From positions 1 to 6,375 of the forward strand of contig SHYF01000102.1 in NCBI GenBank assembly GCA_009692985.1: DNA of 6,375 bases. Reading direction: 5' to 3'. Within the stretch, counting starts at the first letter, position 1. Each line of letters begins with the position of its first letter. This document shows positions 4,742 through 6,375 of the stretch, one piece after another. The notes beneath the pieces are model-generated. The model worked only from the letters and a program-made list of their open reading frames with translations, was not told the origin of the DNA and did no database searches. The translations under genes and the position numbers were made by a program. This DNA is from Dehalococcoidia bacterium. Lineage in GTDB: Bacteria; Chloroflexota; Dehalococcoidia; Lucifugimonadales; SHYF01.

Positions 4742-5452
4742 ATGGCCAAGCTAGGTACCTACTCTTACCCGGATATCCGCTTCGGCGATGCAGTAGAAAT
4801 CGCCGGACGCATCCTGAGCAAGTTCCGAGGCACAGTGACAGTCAAGGGACTGGCCTGGGAGCTGACTATGGCGGAGAACAGCGGCACCCTCTTCGCCAAG
4901 ATTGCCGCGCTCAGGGATTTTGGCCTGGTGGAAGGAAGGGGAGAGCTCAGAATTTCAGACCTGGGTCGCAGGATTATCCATCCTACCAACCCCGAAGAGG
5001 CCCGCCAGTCCCGAATAGAGGCATTTCAGCGTGTGGACCTGCTGCGAGCTTTGTATGAGAAGTTCGAGGGCGAAGCCCCCGACGACTCCAGCCTACTGAT
5101 AACCCTGGAGGAGGTCACCAAGGCCCCACGGGAGGAGATCGTCCGCCGCTTCTCCCTTATTCAGAAGCACCTGGGTGATGTCGCCAGGGCCATGCGGCAT
5201 TTATCAGCCCCGGCGAGCGCTGAACATTCTGGCCGCAGCCAGCAAATATTCTCCGCAACATCTCCCCAGGGGGAACAGCTTACCCCAGAACCTTTGGCGG
5301 ATAGCTCAGTCCTTTATCTTATCGCTGGCGGAGCGCGCCTCAACGCGCCTCTCACGCCCGAATACGTGGACGTGGCTATCGGCCTGCTCCGTGCCCTAAA
5401 GGCAAGCATGGAAGAGAGCGCCAGGGCGAAGGTGGGCGCATCAGAGGAGTAG
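4742..5452 (+). CDS. Probable winged-helix DNA-binding protein, DUF5343-like N-terminus
   Basis: The product is 236 aa. The ATG at 4742 has GAGGTG (4731-4736) 5 nt upstream and lies just after a strong promoter. Residues 12-85 look like a winged helix: a first helix (FGDAVEIAGRILSKF), a turn with VTVKGLAWELTM, a recognition-like helix (SGTLFAKIAALRDFGLVEG) and a wing ending ELRISDLGRRIIHP. The pattern 'L-x-x-GL-VEG-x-G-x-x-R-x-SDLGRRI' is typical of DUF5343-like and archaeal-style wHTH proteins. Residues 86-155 are helical and charged; 156-185 are a Ser/Pro/Gln-rich linker. The end (LTPEYVDVAIGLLRALKASM, then a Glu/Ala tail) is another helix. No membrane segment or enzyme motif is seen. It could be a transcription regulator or a DNA-associated protein of a larger system; nearby genes do not show its target. 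A terminator follows directly, so it is probably monocistronic. Confidence 0.75.
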   Translation: MAKLGTYSYPDIRFGDAVEIAGRILSKFRGTVTVKGLAWELTMAENSGTLFAKIAALRDFGLVEGRGELRISDLGRRIIHPTNPEEARQSRIEAFQRVDLLRALYEKFEGEAPDDSSLLITLEEVTKAPREEIVRRFSLIQKHLGDVARAMRHLSAPASAEHSGRSQQIFSATSPQGEQLTPEPLADSSVLYLIAGGARLNAPLTPEYVDVAIGLLRALKASMEESARAKVGASEE

Positions 5453-5454
5453 GG

Positions 5455-5480
5455 CAGGGGATACCCCCTGGTTTGTTCTT
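5455..5480 (+). terminator. Intrinsic terminator after the winged-helix gene
   Basis: CAGGGG (5455-5460), loop ATAC, CCCCTG (5465-5470), then GTTTGTTCTT: a short 6-bp GC stem followed by a T-rich run, two bases past the stop codon. The core GGGGATACCCCC is the same 12-mer found in the repeat after era. Confidence 0.65.
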
Positions 5481-5541
5481 CTCCCCCGCCTTCCCTTACC
5501 CAGTCCTTTGCGACAAAACTACGCCAAGAGGCAATGAGGGC

Positions 5542-6168
5542 ATGGCGATGGATGTCTTGGCAACCTCTATCAACGCAACTGCTACTGTCGCCGCGAGCAT
5601 CGCGGCAATTATCAGCTTGGCGGCGCTGCTCAACATCCGGAAGACCAATAAGCGCCAACTCCGCGCTTATGTTGGCCTCGAAAGTCTCCGATTGGAACTG
5701 CCAGAATTGAATGACCCAAACTATCGGCCCATCCAACCAGACAAGGCAGGGCTGGTGGTAGATGACTATGTTTTGGCGACGGTCAAGAACTACGGAACCA
5801 CCCCAGCCCTGGACGTCCGAACACAGGTCAACTGGCATGGTGTCCCATTTGGCACCCTGATTCAAGACGATTTTGCATACGCAGACGCGGAATCCATCAC
5901 TACCCCAGACATTTCAAGGGTTATTAGCCGCTACGCCGTGATGCAACAACAAAGCCACGTTGATCGGGTGCCGGTTTATGATGCGAGCGTTTTCAAGAAG
6001 GCCCAGCAGCGAGAAATCTCTATTTGGATGTATGGGCACATAGACTATCGAGACATTTATGGCAGGAAGTGGAGTAGGGAATTCTCGTTCATCTATGAGC
6101 CTTGGCAATCGCTCGAACAGCAGTTTGTTCCCGATGCGCATCGCAACGACGAAAGGCGACTCAGGTAG
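5542..6168 (+). CDS. N-terminally membrane-anchored protein of unknown function
   Basis: The product is 208 aa from ATG 5542; ATG 5548 is an equally good choice, with GAGG 8 nt upstream. Residues 9-32 (NATATVAASIAAIISLAALLNI) form one hydrophobic segment followed by basic RKTNKRQLR, predicting a single anchor. The remainder is a soluble beta-rich domain. RAYVGLESLRLE (41-52), VKNYGTTPALDVR (81-93) and YGHIDYRDIYGRKW (164-177) match the recurrent layout of a broad set of uncharacterised single-pass proteins. These have 'RAYV', 'V-x-N-x-G-x-TPA-x-x-V' and 'G-x-I-x-Y-x-DIFG' blocks and a closing 'F-x-x-x-x-x-x-N-D-x'. The middle block suggests an immunoglobulin-like fold; that is inference. No catalytic motif is seen. 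It sits 89 nt after the winged-helix gene with a terminator between them, so it probably has its own promoter, though I see no convincing one. No terminator is obvious after it. Confidence 0.7.
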   Translation: MAMDVLATSINATATVAASIAAIISLAALLNIRKTNKRQLRAYVGLESLRLELPELNDPNYRPIQPDKAGLVVDDYVLATVKNYGTTPALDVRTQVNWHGVPFGTLIQDDFAYADAESITTPDISRVISRYAVMQQQSHVDRVPVYDASVFKKAQQREISIWMYGHIDYRDIYGRKWSREFSFIYEPWQSLEQQFVPDAHRNDERRLR

Positions 6169-6268
6169 GTGGAATCAGACTGCATTACTCATACGGTACC
6201 GCTCTTCCGAACGGCGGCATTGGATACAGCCTCCTGCCTTTTGAGACACGCGCCTTTCTGAGACAAAG

Positions 6269-6305
6269 CCCTTGCCAAGGGAAAGGGGGAAACAGGGGGT
6301 AAGGG
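6269..6305. repeat. Partial second copy of the post-era hairpin repeat
   Basis: The segment CCCTTGCCAAGGGAAAGG, continuing to GGGGGTAAGGG, matches 3175-3211 at 32 of 37 positions in the same orientation. The C/T-rich left arm of the long hairpin is absent here, replaced by TTTCTGAGACAAAG, so only a 5-bp stem (CCCTT/AAGGG) remains. It lies about 100 nt after the membrane-protein gene. The rest of 6169-6375 shows nothing I can name. Confidence 0.65.
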
Positions 6306-6375
6306 TTTTCCGAATAGCCCCTAGACAAGCCCCGCGCAGCATTAGCTGATTGTCTGGTTGCAAAGAAAGACCCTA

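Noticed and set aside
5314..5865. Minus-strand 183-aa open frame spanning two plus-strand genes
   Set aside because: It crosses the end of one supported gene, a terminator and the start of another, and shows no domain or start signals.
1..6375. tRNA or rRNA genes
   Set aside because: No cloverleaf pattern with T-loop GTTCRA-type sequence or conserved rRNA segment was noticed in the intergenic regions.

Overview
The window looks like bacterial chromosome of fairly high G+C. The proteins (a paired FAS1-like/MaoC hotdog set, a thioredoxin-fold protein with a WCPDV motif, an Era ending in RLGY) and the C/T-rich multi-hairpin intergenic repeats suggest a Chloroflexota lineage, perhaps Dehalococcoidia or SAR202-like. 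That placement is inferred from the feel of the sequences, not from any search.

Layout. (1) 62-241, minus: tail of a large serine recombinase with no body, a mobile-element relic. (2) 320-1538, minus: a two-gene operon encoding a FAS1-like dehydratase-domain protein and a MaoC-like hotdog protein. It has a good promoter at 1693-1721, a roughly 150-nt leader, a hairpin over the stop codon between the genes, and a terminator hairpin at 248-273. (3) 1742-2153: no intact gene, but a transposase-like N-terminal stub and two inverted repeats. (4) 2154-3074, plus: era, the only housekeeping gene recognised with near certainty, possibly translated from a leaderless message. (5) 3106-3277: a cluster of strong hairpins, including a composite repeat and a bidirectional terminator separating era from the convergent minus-strand genes. 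(6) 3349-4236, minus: a small redox pair, a glutaredoxin-like protein followed by a thioredoxin-fold protein with only one cysteine in its active-site motif, driven from a promoter at 4326-4354. (7) 4355-4672: a divergent intergenic region with a degraded dispersed repeat and two nested dyads. (8) 4742-5452, plus: a probable winged-helix protein with a near-consensus promoter and its own terminator. (9) 5542-6168, plus: an N-terminally anchored membrane protein of unknown function. (10) 6169-6375: a second, partial copy of the hairpin repeat seen after era.

The genes fall into independent transcription units rather than one system. The two hotdog proteins probably work together on an acyl-CoA-type substrate, and the two thioredoxin-fold proteins probably work in thiol redox chemistry. 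I see no defence system, CRISPR array, tRNA or rRNA. The points most worth a second look are an apparent Asp-to-Asn change at the MaoC catalytic position, the CPDV motif, the operator-like dyads upstream of the winged-helix gene, and the repeat family with hairpins placed just after genes.
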